7,141 bases of DNA from Fidelibacterota bacterium (GCA_014239355.1 JAAZYZ010000083.1:1-7141); one strand, 5' to 3'; counted from the first letter of the stretch, positions 1-6,801 are shown. Notes: generated from the letters alone by a model not told the origin. A program made the numbers and translations.

Positions 1-1683
1 ACCTACCTCTCCACCATTAATATCACCTTCAAATATTTGTCCTTTTCCAAATCCAAGATCTACATTTCTTTCAGGCATTATTTTACAGCTATGCATTCCT
101 AAACTTGCTTTAATTAATATTATTTCTCCAAATTTTAAAGTACCCTCATGAATTTCATTATCAATATCAAATGAATAAGTTAATAAATCTTTTCCTTGAG
201 AATGTTGCCCAATAGGAGCTAAGCAGGTCCCTAATTTAACTAAACAATCTTTATGAAAAACTTCTATTGCAGCTTTTTCATGAAAAGTAGATAAAACTCC
301 AAGTTGAGGCATCATAAAAATTGAATCTACAGCTATTTCTGTGATTCCTTGAGGTAAAAATGAATCAATTAACATACGCATAGCTTGCGATCTTCTAGGT
401 GCATGAGATAAAACTCCACCTGAACCAACTATAAGATCTAATTTTAGCATATCAACAATTGTTTCTCCTGTCATTTTTTGGTCAAATGTATCTGATATTG
501 TTCTTTCCTGTTGAATACCTTTTAATGATACTGCAAACTCTTTATGCTGAATAAAAGATAATCTTAAAGCTTCTCTGGCTAAAGCTTGCTCTATTTTTAA
601 ATCTTCCAAAGTTTGTGGAATGGTTGTGGGTCTAATCATTTTATTAGCTATTCGATTAGTTAAATTAGAAGAATCAATTTCAAAAGGAACCCATCTTGAA
701 ACATTAGAAACACCTGCTTCAGACAAAACATTACATATAGAATAACTCATCCCAAGATTAGCGCTTACAGTTCTGTTAAATTCACCATCAAAAACAGAAA
801 AAACATCTGTAGTAGCTCCACCAATATCTACTCCTACTACAGATATATTTTCAACCTCTGATATTTTCTTAATCATTTTTCCAACTGCACCAGGAGTAGG
901 CATAATAGGATGATTTGTCCATTCCATTAATTTATTATAACCAGGTGCCTGAGCCATTACATGCTCCATAAATAAATCATGTATTTTATCTCTACTTGGC
1001 TTTAGATTTTCTTTTTCTAATGTAGGTCTAATATTTGATACCATAATTAAATCTGTAGAATCATCTAAAGTATCCTTTATGTTATCTTGAGCTTTATTAT
1101 TACCAGCATAAATAATAGGTAATTTGTAATTCATTCCAAGTCTAGGCTTTGGATTAGCTGTTTTAATTATTTCAGCAAGCTCTACAACATGAGAAACTGT
1201 ACCTCCATCTACTCCTCCAGATAATAAAACCATATCAGGTCTTAATTCTCTAATTCTTTTAACTTTTTCATGATATAATCTTTTATCATTTGACGCTAAA
1301 ATATCCATCACAATTGCCCCAGCACCCAAAGCTGCTCTTTGTGCACTTTCTCCAGTCATATTTCTAACAACGCCACTAACCATCATTTGTAATCCACCAC
1401 CAGCTGAGCTTGTAGATATATATACATCAACCCCTTTATTATCTAATGAAGGAGAAATAATTTTTTCACCATCTAAAATATTCTTTTGTGAAAGCTCCTC
1501 TAATTCAATGATAGCATTCAATACTCCTCTAGTTACATCTTCAAATGGAGCTTCAACAGTAGTAGGTGCTTCACCTCTGTAGGTTAATCTATATTCACCT
1601 TCAATATATTCAATTAAAATAGCTTTTGTAGTAGTTGAGCCACAATCTGTAGCTAAAATAACTTTTATATCTTTTTTATCCAT
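1..1683 (-). CDS. glmL: GlmL/MutL family protein, B12-dependent mutase accessory ATPase (partial, C-terminus off the left edge)
   Basis: The frame is open for 561 codons from ATG at 1683 to base 1. It encodes a protein of the GlmL/MutL family (methylaspartate mutase accessory type), not the mismatch-repair MutL. The family has an actin/Hsp70-like ATPase fold and is found with adenosylcobalamin-dependent mutases, where a reactivating role is proposed. Visible motifs are the phosphate-1 loop DCGSTTTK (residues 13-20), STSSAGGGL (90-98), LLSGGVDGG (153-161), the second phosphate loop VDIGGATTD (285-293), and GSGGVLSHAP (420-429). The last residues, with INGGEVG at the edge, resemble the glycine-rich stretch close to the family's C-terminus, so probably only some tens of residues are missing. 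The start overlaps the cdsA stop by 8 nt (TATTATGGATAA) and has no clear Shine-Dalgarno, so coupling is likely. The family call is firm; the partner enzyme is unknown. Confidence 0.9.
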   Translation of the reverse strand, partial: MDKKDIKVILATDCGSTTTKAILIEYIEGEYRLTYRGEAPTTVEAPFEDVTRGVLNAIIELEELSQKNILDGEKIISPSLDNKGVDVYISTSSAGGGLQMMVSGVVRNMTGESAQRAALGAGAIVMDILASNDKRLYHEKVKRIRELRPDMVLLSGGVDGGTVSHVVELAEIIKTANPKPRLGMNYKLPIIYAGNNKAQDNIKDTLDDSTDLIMVSNIRPTLEKENLKPSRDKIHDLFMEHVMAQAPGYNKLMEWTNHPIMPTPGAVGKMIKKISEVENISVVGVDIGGATTDVFSVFDGEFNRTVSANLGMSYSICNVLSEAGVSNVSRWVPFEIDSSNLTNRIANKMIRPTTIPQTLEDLKIEQALAREALRLSFIQHKEFAVSLKGIQQERTISDTFDQKMTGETIVDMLKLDLIVGSGGVLSHAPRRSQAMRMLIDSFLPQGITEIAVDSIFMMPQLGVLSTFHEKAAIEVFHKDCLVKLGTCLAPIGQHSQGKDLLTYSFDIDNEIHEGTLKFGEIILIKASLGMHSCKIMPERNVDLGFGKGQIFEGDINGGEVG

Positions 1684-2347
1684 AATAACCAGCCAATAAT
1701 AAATAAAAATATGTTGCGAAGCTTACAGCATACATAGAATCAAAACGATCTAAAAAACCACCATGACCAAGTAATAAATTACTTGAATCTTTAACATCTA
1801 AACTTCTCTTAAAGTAGGATTCTGAAAAATCACCGAATTGACTAAATAAACCTGTTATAAACCCAATAAAAACAATATCAATTAATTGAAAATTGTCTGG
1901 CCAATATACTTGGCTGAAATTAGAATATATAATCAATAAAAATAAAATAGAAAAGACTAAACCAGAGATGCTTCCAACCCAAGTTTTATTTGCACTTACA
2001 GAAGGTAAAATTTTTCTGTTACCAAATTTTTTTCCCATAATATAAGCTGCTGAATCAGTTATCCATACCGAAGAGAAAATAATTAAAATAAACTCTTTAG
2101 GAATAGTATGAGATTGATATAATGGTATAAAAAGACCAATTGATGAAATCCATAAAAAACCTAAAAATAATTTTAATAAGGTTAGTTTAGATTTACTTTG
2201 AACTAAATTGATATATTCATAAAATGAAAAAATAGTTACACAAAAAATTAAACCATAAAATGAATAGTGACTAAACATAATTGAAAAAACAATTAATGGG
2301 GCCCCTACTATATTTACTAAACTTCTATTTTTATTATCTATCTTCAT
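1676..2347 (-). CDS. cdsA: Phosphatidate cytidylyltransferase (CDP-diglyceride synthase)
   Basis: This integral membrane enzyme makes CDP-diacylglycerol from phosphatidic acid and CTP, the branch point for bacterial phospholipids. The family signature is complete near the C-terminus: SYFKRSLDVKD (residues 177-187) followed by GHGGFLDRFD (194-203), which holds the metal- and CTP-binding aspartates. Upstream are DSAAY (98-102), G-KKFG with R111 and P115, and NKTWVG (120-125), all typical of CTP_transf_1. About seven hydrophobic segments are visible. At 223 residues it is shorter than the commonly seen 260-285, and the missing part is at the N-terminus. ATG 2347 overlaps the rlpA stop as ATGA, which fixes the start well. 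No good Shine-Dalgarno is seen, so translation probably depends on coupling. Its stop overlaps the glmL start. Confidence 0.95.
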   Translation of the reverse strand: MKIDNKNRSLVNIVGAPLIVFSIMFSHYSFYGLIFCVTIFSFYEYINLVQSKSKLTLLKLFLGFLWISSIGLFIPLYQSHTIPKEFILIIFSSVWITDSAAYIMGKKFGNRKILPSVSANKTWVGSISGLVFSILFLLIIYSNFSQVYWPDNFQLIDIVFIGFITGLFSQFGDFSESYFKRSLDVKDSSNLLLGHGGFLDRFDSMYAVSFATYFYLLLAGYYG

Positions 2348-2751
2348 TGACTTTTATAATACTTATTATCACCCCATTTAATTACTTCAATTTTAACATT
2401 TGCTGTTCCCTGTTCAAAAAAACCTAATTTCTTTGCTGCTCCTGAAGAACAATCTAATACTCTATTACCAACATAAGGGCCTCTATCATTAATTTTTAAT
2501 CTCACTGAAGGTCTAGTCAAACGATCTAAATTCGTGACTTTAACCCAAGAGTTTAATGGCAAATTTTTATGTGCTGCACTTAACCCATGTTGATCAAAAA
2601 TTTCTCCATTAGCTGTTAATTGACCATCAAACCCATCATTATGACCATAATGAGATGCAACTCCATAAATTATATTTTCTGAAGTATATCTAGGTGAAGG
2701 AGAACAACTTAGTAAAAATAAAATTATACAATAAATATATTTTTTAATCAC
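2344..2751 (-). CDS. rlpA: RlpA-like septal ring lipoprotein / lytic transglycosylase domain
   Basis: A 135-residue double-psi beta-barrel protein of the RlpA family. Family members with this fold cleave peptidoglycan glycan strands or bind them at the septum or envelope. The N-terminus is a short lipoprotein signal peptide with lipobox FLLSC, so Cys16 is the probable lipidated residue. The barrel runs from about residue 28 to 124: YGVASHYG (29-36), LTANGEIFD (45-53), SAAHKNLPL (58-66) with the conserved His61, and KINDRGPYV (86-94) with the conserved Asp89. His61 and Asp89 match the His/Asp pair needed for activity in characterised RlpA. There is no C-terminal SPOR domain, so septal targeting by denuded glycans is not shown. 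The start is GTG at 2751, overlapping the pyrD TGA (GTGA). A GGAG lies 7 nt upstream inside pyrD. Confidence 0.9.
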   Translation of the reverse strand: MIKKYIYCIILFLLSCSPSPRYTSENIIYGVASHYGHNDGFDGQLTANGEIFDQHGLSAAHKNLPLNSWVKVTNLDRLTRPSVRLKINDRGPYVGNRVLDCSSGAAKKLGFFEQGTANVKIEVIKWGDNKYYKSQ

Positions 2752-3653
2752 TTACAATCTCCAATTAAATCACTTATATGATTAATTTTGTTTTCTATCA
2801 TAAAACTTTTTAATTGGTCATAAAATTTACATATAATTGATGGATCCCTATAATTTAACGTTCCAACTTGAATCATTGTAGAACCTAATCTTAAAAATTC
2901 AATAATATCACTAACTCTCGAAATTCCTCCCATACCTATGATTGGAATCTTAATTTGATTATAAATTTTATAAATCTTAGCAAGAGCTAAAGGTTTGATT
3001 GGAGAACCGGACAAACCGCCAAATTTAGTATTTAATATAAATTCACCTGTTTTATAATCAATTGCGATACCTAAAAATGTATTAATTGCACTAATTGCAT
3101 CAGCTCCTGCAGATTCAGCTGAAAGCGCAATATCCTCTATATCTGTAACATTAGGACTTAATTTAATAAAAAGAAGTTTTTTAGTCATTTTTCGCAATTC
3201 AGATGTTAATTGAAATACCATATCCTTATTAATACCAAATTCCATACCTCCTGCCTTTACATTAGGGCATGAAACATTGATTTCATAACCAATATGTTTC
3301 CCATCACTTTTTTCAATAGTATTTAATACTTCTATATAATCCTCTAATGTTGAACCTGCTATACTAACAATGAAATGAGTATTTATTTCATTCAATTTTA
3401 ATATTTTTTTAGCACAAAATTCTTCAACACCAACATTTGCAAGACCTATAGAATTTAACATCCCTGAATTTGATTCATAAATCCTTGGATGAGGATTACC
3501 TTCTCTTTTTTCAAGGGTAATAGATTTTGTGATAACACAACCTATTTTATCTAAATCTACTATTTTTTGGACTTCATCTCCATATCCAAAAGTACCACTA
3601 GCTGCAATTATGGGAGATTTAAAAGTAATATCTTTAATTTTTAAGTCAAGCAT
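2748..3653 (-). CDS. pyrD: Dihydroorotate dehydrogenase, class 1B catalytic subunit
   Basis: This enzyme oxidises dihydroorotate to orotate, the fourth step of de novo pyrimidine synthesis, using FMN in a TIM barrel. At 301 residues it is full length for the soluble class 1 form and lacks the N-terminal membrane helix of class 2. Key elements are TKSIT (42-46) with Lys43, NSGMLNSIG (62-70), NVSCPNVKAGG (126-136), IKLSPNVTD (163-171) with Lys164, INT (190-192), GGLSGSPIKP (212-221), and the phosphate-binding IGMGGI (239-244) with VGT (263-265). Cys129 in NVSCPN is the catalytic base of class 1; class 2 has Ser. NVKAGG and the overall sequence favour class 1B, which normally works with the FeS/FAD subunit PyrK. 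No pyrK lies in this window. The start has a strong AAGGAG upstream and lies 2 nt after the previous stop. Confidence 0.95.
   Translation of the reverse strand: MLDLKIKDITFKSPIIAASGTFGYGDEVQKIVDLDKIGCVITKSITLEKREGNPHPRIYESNSGMLNSIGLANVGVEEFCAKKILKLNEINTHFIVSIAGSTLEDYIEVLNTIEKSDGKHIGYEINVSCPNVKAGGMEFGINKDMVFQLTSELRKMTKKLLFIKLSPNVTDIEDIALSAESAGADAISAINTFLGIAIDYKTGEFILNTKFGGLSGSPIKPLALAKIYKIYNQIKIPIIGMGGISRVSDIIEFLRLGSTMIQVGTLNYRDPSIICKFYDQLKSFMIENKINHISDLIGDCK
2759..2762 (-). promoter_or_regulatory. Ribosome binding site deciding the GTG start of rlpA
   Basis: GGAG on the minus strand, inside the last pyrD codons, lies 7 nt before GTG 2751. Together with the GTGA stop/start overlap it favours GTG as the true start, because no ATG precedes the hydrophobic signal peptide. 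Confidence 0.6.
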
Positions 3654-3655
3654 AT

Positions 3656-3850
3656 CTATTTTATCTCCTTATCAATCATTTGACACCAATTTAAAAATTT
3701 CCATAAATCTTTAACAAAGGTTATAGGATGTCTAACAGCATATTTCCAACCATTTGGATAAGCTGTAGTTAATCTCCAATTTATATAATCTTTGGGCCAT
3801 TTCCTCATAGACCATATTATCTGGAACTTTGTTTTTGGCTTCTTACTCAT
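3656..3850 (-). CDS. Small Trp-rich basic protein, unknown function (64 aa)
   Basis: I do not recognise this gene. From ATG 3850 it encodes 64 residues rich in tryptophan (six) and lysine/arginine, with segments such as WSMRKWPKDYINWRL and YPNGWKYAVRHPITF. It has no signal peptide, no membrane helix and no cysteine cluster. An in-frame ATG at 3871 would add seven residues. I prefer 3850 because it gives an 8-nt overlap with the stop of the preceding TPR gene (ATGAGTAA), like the other junctions in this operon, while the longer form would overlap by 29 nt. Neither start has a clear Shine-Dalgarno. It sits exactly between two confident genes, 2 nt ahead of pyrD, which supports it being a real translated gene. 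The Trp and basic clusters could suit an interface with membrane or nucleic acid, but that is a guess. Confidence 0.75.
   Translation of the reverse strand: MSKKPKTKFQIIWSMRKWPKDYINWRLTTAYPNGWKYAVRHPITFVKDLWKFLNWCQMIDKEIK
3659..3670 (-). promoter_or_regulatory. Ribosome binding site of pyrD
   Basis: AAGGAG (3670-3665) followed by ATAAAATAG on the minus strand precedes the pyrD ATG at 3653 by 11 nt. It is the strongest Shine-Dalgarno in the operon and lies inside the last codons of the 64-residue gene. It supports the pyrD start and suggests that pyrD is translated more independently than its overlapping neighbours. Confidence 0.65.
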
Positions 3851-6209
3851 TCTTAAATTTAATGTCTTCATTGTTAACTTTAATATCTAAATCAACCGGA
3901 ATCATTTTGTTTCCTTTCATAACAGGTATACCATTATTAATAATTGGCATATCCTGTATATTGATTTCTTGCATACCTAAAGTATCTAGTTCATTATTAT
4001 GATGTAAATTTTCTGAAAAATAATTTAATAAACTATTATAGTTTGATAAATCATCTTTATCCTTCTCTTCTGAATCTATTATGCTTTCATAATAATCAAA
4101 ATAATTTTTTGATTTTGATAAATATATATTAAAAAATTTATCAGTAGTATCCACTTTAAAATTGTTATTTTTTATTCTATAATCCAATTTAGAAAAAGAA
4201 TCGTAATATTTTGAAGAATCACTTATTAATATTAAATCTAAATAATTTCTGCTTAACTCTGAATCTCTGAAAAACCAAAAAGATATATTTGCTAAATCTA
4301 AAAAAATAGAATCAAGCTCTAGCCTTGTATGGCTTTCATGTTTCCAATCTAAATTCAAAATAGAGTCCTTTATTTCAGGAAGGCCTAGACTATTAATGTT
4401 TTTTGTATAATTACTAATTACTTGTATTAATTCCTGAGATGGTTTAAGCTTATTTGAATTATTAAAATATATAATTGCAGAATCTAATTCAGATTGATTA
4501 ATTAAAAAATTAAACCCAATCACATAATTATCTTTCTGATTTAAAGTGTCAACCCTATTTTTTATTGACTCCTCTAATAAAAGTAATTTATTCTTTAAAA
4601 CATTCCTAAAAGATTCATTATCAGTATTATTAAAGCTTTCCACATAATACTTTAAACCTAAGTCTGGTTTGTATAAATGATTTTCATATATCATTCCTAG
4701 ACTATAATAAGATTGATAGTCATTATACTCTTCAGCTATTTTAAGAAACAAATCAACAGAATGTTTTTTATTATAATCAAAAACACTCCATGCTGAATCT
4801 CTCAAGAATTTTAAAGTATCTAAAGTACCAAAAAATAAACTATCAATTTTTCCCTCTAAATGATTAATGATTTTTTCTGATCTTGAAACATAATTAGAAT
4901 TTGGATAAACCTTTATTAGCTCTTTGTGTGTGTTTATCGACATTTCAGATTGATTAAAATCAAAATATAATTTTTCGGCAATGATAAAAAGAAGAGAATC
5001 TTTTTCAATTTTTCTATTAACAAAATCATTTGGGGTAGAGGGAAGATCATCAGGTTTATTATTATCTAAAATTTCATCATTTGATTGGTACTCGTTTAAA
5101 ATTTTATCATATGATTTAATCTCATTCAAATATTGTTTTGTCTTTTTTGAAAAATCTGATGTTCTCATCGTTTCTAAAACTAAATCAAAATATTCTCTTG
5201 AAAGTTCTAAATCAAATTCCTGTATTAATGAAATATGACCTAACCAATAATAAGATTCACATTGAATCTGCCTTTGAGTAGAAGTATTAATAATATCGTT
5301 AAATAAATTTTTAGACTTAGAAAACTCTTTATTATTCATATATGCAATTGCTAATTCCATATTAAACTCATCTTTTAATTTTTCTGTATCAAATTTTGAA
5401 GAATTGATACTATCTTGTATTTTTAAAATAATTTCATCGTACCTCTTTATTTTTTTCATAACTTCTATCCATTTTCTAAAAGCTTCAATTTTAGTTTCTG
5501 AATTATTAGAAAAAGTTTGAATATTATCTAAATACTCAGCTGCTTTTTTAAACATACTTTCTGATTCAGATATATAAGCTAACTTAGAATACAACATCGT
5601 TTTTTTTGACTTTGAATTAACAAAATTTAAAGCTTGCTCAAAGGCATTAAATCCTTGTTCAAATTTATTTGTTTCAATATATAAATCACCTTTGAGATTA
5701 TATAGTAAAAAAAATAAAGACTTATTTTTTTTACTATTTTCAGAAATTAACTCTTTCTCGATTGCTAAAGTATTAATAAGAATTGAATCTAATATATTTA
5801 GCTTTAGATGAGAATATTCTAACCATAACCTTGATTCATTATAATATTTACTATCAGGATATTTGTTAATTAATTCAGTAAACTGCTTTTCTGCTTTATA
5901 AAACTCAGATAAAGAAAAATATGATCTAGCCATATAATAAATGGCATCATCTACATATTTACTATCCTTATAATCAGAAATAACAATATTGCTACTAGAT
6001 ATAGATTCTTTTAATAATTTTTTTGCTGTTGTAGGAATATCATCACTATCATAATCATACGATGAGGAATTATCAATTATTTCATTTGCCTTTTTAAATG
6101 AATTTTCAGCATTATAAAATGTATTAAAATAAACACATGAAGAACAATAAAGACAAAGGAATGGTAGAATTATTCTAATGCTAAACATACTGGTAATATA
6201 ATGATTCAT
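3843..6209 (-). CDS. Large TPR-repeat lipoprotein (788 aa)
   Basis: A probable envelope-anchored scaffold or assembly protein. The N-terminus is a signal peptide (hydrophobic 9-21) ending in YCSSC, with Cys25 the likely lipidated residue. It is followed by VYFNTFYNAENSFKKA (26-41), a start I associate with TPR lipoproteins of Marinimicrobia/Bacteroidota-like bacteria. Helical TPR-like units are visible around 83-120 (YYMARSYFSLSEFYKAEKQF, then KYPDS), 170-197, 206-236, 283-310, 318-347, 404-438 (with a second YPNS) and 484-527. The first unit resembles the BamD/YbgF class of TPRs. The rest is Asn/Ser/Lys/Asp-rich and more degenerate. The C-terminus ends in a non-TPR segment with NGIPVMKGNKMIPVDL (759-774). 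ATG 6209 is used here; ATG 6188 (residue 8) would also leave a usable signal peptide. It is the probable first gene of the operon. The specific partner is unknown. Confidence 0.88.
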   Translation of the reverse strand: MNHYITSMFSIRIILPFLCLYCSSCVYFNTFYNAENSFKKANEIIDNSSSYDYDSDDIPTTAKKLLKESISSSNIVISDYKDSKYVDDAIYYMARSYFSLSEFYKAEKQFTELINKYPDSKYYNESRLWLEYSHLKLNILDSILINTLAIEKELISENSKKNKSLFFLLYNLKGDLYIETNKFEQGFNAFEQALNFVNSKSKKTMLYSKLAYISESESMFKKAAEYLDNIQTFSNNSETKIEAFRKWIEVMKKIKRYDEIILKIQDSINSSKFDTEKLKDEFNMELAIAYMNNKEFSKSKNLFNDIINTSTQRQIQCESYYWLGHISLIQEFDLELSREYFDLVLETMRTSDFSKKTKQYLNEIKSYDKILNEYQSNDEILDNNKPDDLPSTPNDFVNRKIEKDSLLFIIAEKLYFDFNQSEMSINTHKELIKVYPNSNYVSRSEKIINHLEGKIDSLFFGTLDTLKFLRDSAWSVFDYNKKHSVDLFLKIAEEYNDYQSYYSLGMIYENHLYKPDLGLKYYVESFNNTDNESFRNVLKNKLLLLEESIKNRVDTLNQKDNYVIGFNFLINQSELDSAIIYFNNSNKLKPSQELIQVISNYTKNINSLGLPEIKDSILNLDWKHESHTRLELDSIFLDLANISFWFFRDSELSRNYLDLILISDSSKYYDSFSKLDYRIKNNNFKVDTTDKFFNIYLSKSKNYFDYYESIIDSEEKDKDDLSNYNSLLNYFSENLHHNNELDTLGMQEINIQDMPIINNGIPVMKGNKMIPVDLDIKVNNEDIKFKNE

Positions 6210-6239
6210 AATATCTTTTTAATGTAATTATATATTATA
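6210..6239 (-). promoter_or_regulatory. Candidate promoter (-10 box) and leader of the TPR-pyrD-cdsA operon
   Basis: The 60-nt gap before the TPR gene holds a perfect TATAAT on the minus strand at 6239-6234, about 25 nt ahead of the ATG at 6209. At 17-nt spacing the -35 position reads CGAACT, which is not a recognisable sigma-70 box. In such AT-rich DNA TATAAT can occur by chance. The call rests mostly on its place at the head of the gene run. Confidence 0.3.
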
Positions 6240-6269
6240 CTAATTATGAAAGTTCTAGTTCGATAAAAT

Positions 6270-6548
6270 TTATTTATCAATTGAACTAATATTGTAGACA
6301 TTATAATCAGAACCTACAGCACTCAAATCCAAAATATCATCCATAACCATTGAAGCTTTATTATTTAGACCCAGATCAATTAAAACAATTTTTCCATTGC
6401 TCATAGTAATTTTTATTTCATGATTTGTGATTGACTCTAAAGAGACTATATAACTTAGATTTAACATATAAGACTTCTCTTGTGGCTCACCTTTTAAGCC
6501 AATTAAAGTATATGTAAACTTTATATATGGAGAATTTGACTTTGACAT
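6270..6548 (-). CDS. Small protein of unknown function (92 aa), weakly FlbD-like
   Basis: I do not recognise this gene with confidence. It encodes 92 residues without a signal peptide or membrane helix, and probably an alternating beta-rich fold: YIKFTYTLIG (8-17), SYMLNLSYIVSLESI (26-40), HEIKITMSNGKIVLIDLGL (43-61), then a short helix MVMDDILDL. The pattern of a strand, then 'I-xx-I-ES-x(4)-I-ITMSNGKI', then a helix vaguely recalls small FlbD-like proteins, but I would not assign that name. The start at 6548 has only a weak AGG (TTTTTAGGTAATG) 4 nt upstream. It lies between the tRNA terminators and the TPR operon, 60 nt from the latter, and could be a separate unit or the operon's first gene. 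Confidence 0.7.
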   Translation of the reverse strand: MSKSNSPYIKFTYTLIGLKGEPQEKSYMLNLSYIVSLESITNHEIKITMSNGKIVLIDLGLNNKASMVMDDILDLSAVGSDYNVYNISSIDK

Positions 6549-6579
6549 TACCTAAAAATTTATATTTATAGATACAAAA

Positions 6580-6597
6580 AAACAATTAAAATTGTTT
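6580..6597 (-). terminator. Candidate weak second terminator, or operator-like inverted repeat
   Basis: An inverted repeat, AAACAATT-TT-AATTGTTT on the minus strand, has 8-bp arms and a 2-nt centre and runs straight into four more T residues. It lies just after the strong tRNA terminator and 32 nt before the start of the 92-residue protein. It could be a back-up terminator for the tRNA unit or a dyad binding site in front of the next gene. The stem is nearly all A:T, so the evidence is modest. Confidence 0.3.
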
Positions 6598-6604
6598 CAA
6601 TAAA

Positions 6605-6636
6605 AAATAAAGTCTCCAAAAATGGAGACTTTATTT
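6605..6636 (-). terminator. Rho-independent terminator of the tRNA cluster
   Basis: The minus strand has a 13-bp perfect stem (arms 6624-6636 and 6605-6617, core AGTCTCC/GGAGACT) with a six-base loop ATTTTT. The T-rich 3' arm end continues as TTTATTTTTTATT. It begins at the last base of the tRNA-Leu CCA end (6636), so the stem starts exactly where the tRNA stops. Transcripts from the right should end here. Confidence 0.85.
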
Positions 6637-6725
6637 GGTACCGAGGGCCGGAATCGAACCGGCACGAACATATAATATTCGAGGGATTTTAAGTCCCTTG
6701 TGTCTACCAGTTTCACCACCTCGGC
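6636..6725 (-). tRNA. tRNA-Leu (anticodon UAA)
   Basis: A class II tRNA with GCCGAGG/CCTCGGT acceptor stem (G1·U72 wobble), D arm GTGGTGAAACTGGTAGACAC, and anticodon stem AGGGA/TCCCT with loop CTTAAAA, which puts anticodon TAA at 6691-6689. It has a long variable arm (CGAA...TTCG) and a T arm GCCGG-TTCGAAT-CCGGC. Discriminator A73 is followed by an encoded CCA at 6638-6636. The long variable arm and anticodon make the leucine identity secure; it reads UUA/UUG, the common leucine codons in AT-rich genomes. It is separated from tRNA-Cys by only 4 nt. Confidence 0.97.
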
Positions 6726-6729
6726 ATTG

Positions 6730-6801
6730 AGGCGTCGACCAGATTCGAACTGGTGAATGACAGTTTTGCAGACTGCTCCCTTACCACTTGGGTACGACGC
6801 C
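6730..6801 (-). tRNA. tRNA-Cys (anticodon GCA)
   Basis: A complete cloverleaf: acceptor GGCGTCG/CGACGCC, D arm CCC-AAGTGGTAA-GGG, anticodon stem GCAGT/ACTGT with loop CTGCAAA (anticodon GCA at 6769-6767), and T arm ACCAG-TTCGAAT-CTGGT. Discriminator U73 is the usual cysteine identity base. The next bases are CAA, so CCA is not encoded and must be added enzymatically. The immediate neighbours are a terminator 5' and tRNA-Leu 3'. Confidence 0.97.

Noticed and set aside
1..1683. DNA mismatch repair MutL
   Set aside because: The shared name is misleading; motifs are ASKHA-type (DCGSTTTK, VDIGGATTD), not GHKL ATPase motifs.
3529..3714. A 61-codon plus-strand open frame
   Set aside because: It is antisense to pyrD, whose protein is clearly conserved; it has no family features.
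3851..3871. Longer start (ATG 3871) for the 64-residue protein
   Set aside because: It would overlap the TPR gene by 29 nt without a better Shine-Dalgarno; the 8-nt overlap matches the operon's style.
4981..5238. An 85-codon plus-strand open frame
   Set aside because: It is antisense to the TPR lipoprotein and looks like a Ser/Phe-rich mirror of Lys/Asp/Glu/Ser codons.
6260..6280. Terminator at the end of the 92-residue gene (TTGATAAA/TTTATCGA hairpin)
   Set aside because: The stem is A:T-rich with a G:U pair and no T-run follows; it probably reflects base composition.
6559..6585. Promoter TTGTTT...TATAAA for the 92-residue gene
   Set aside because: Spacing is 15 nt or 9 nt, and the usable -10 leaves almost no leader before the ATG; too weak to list.
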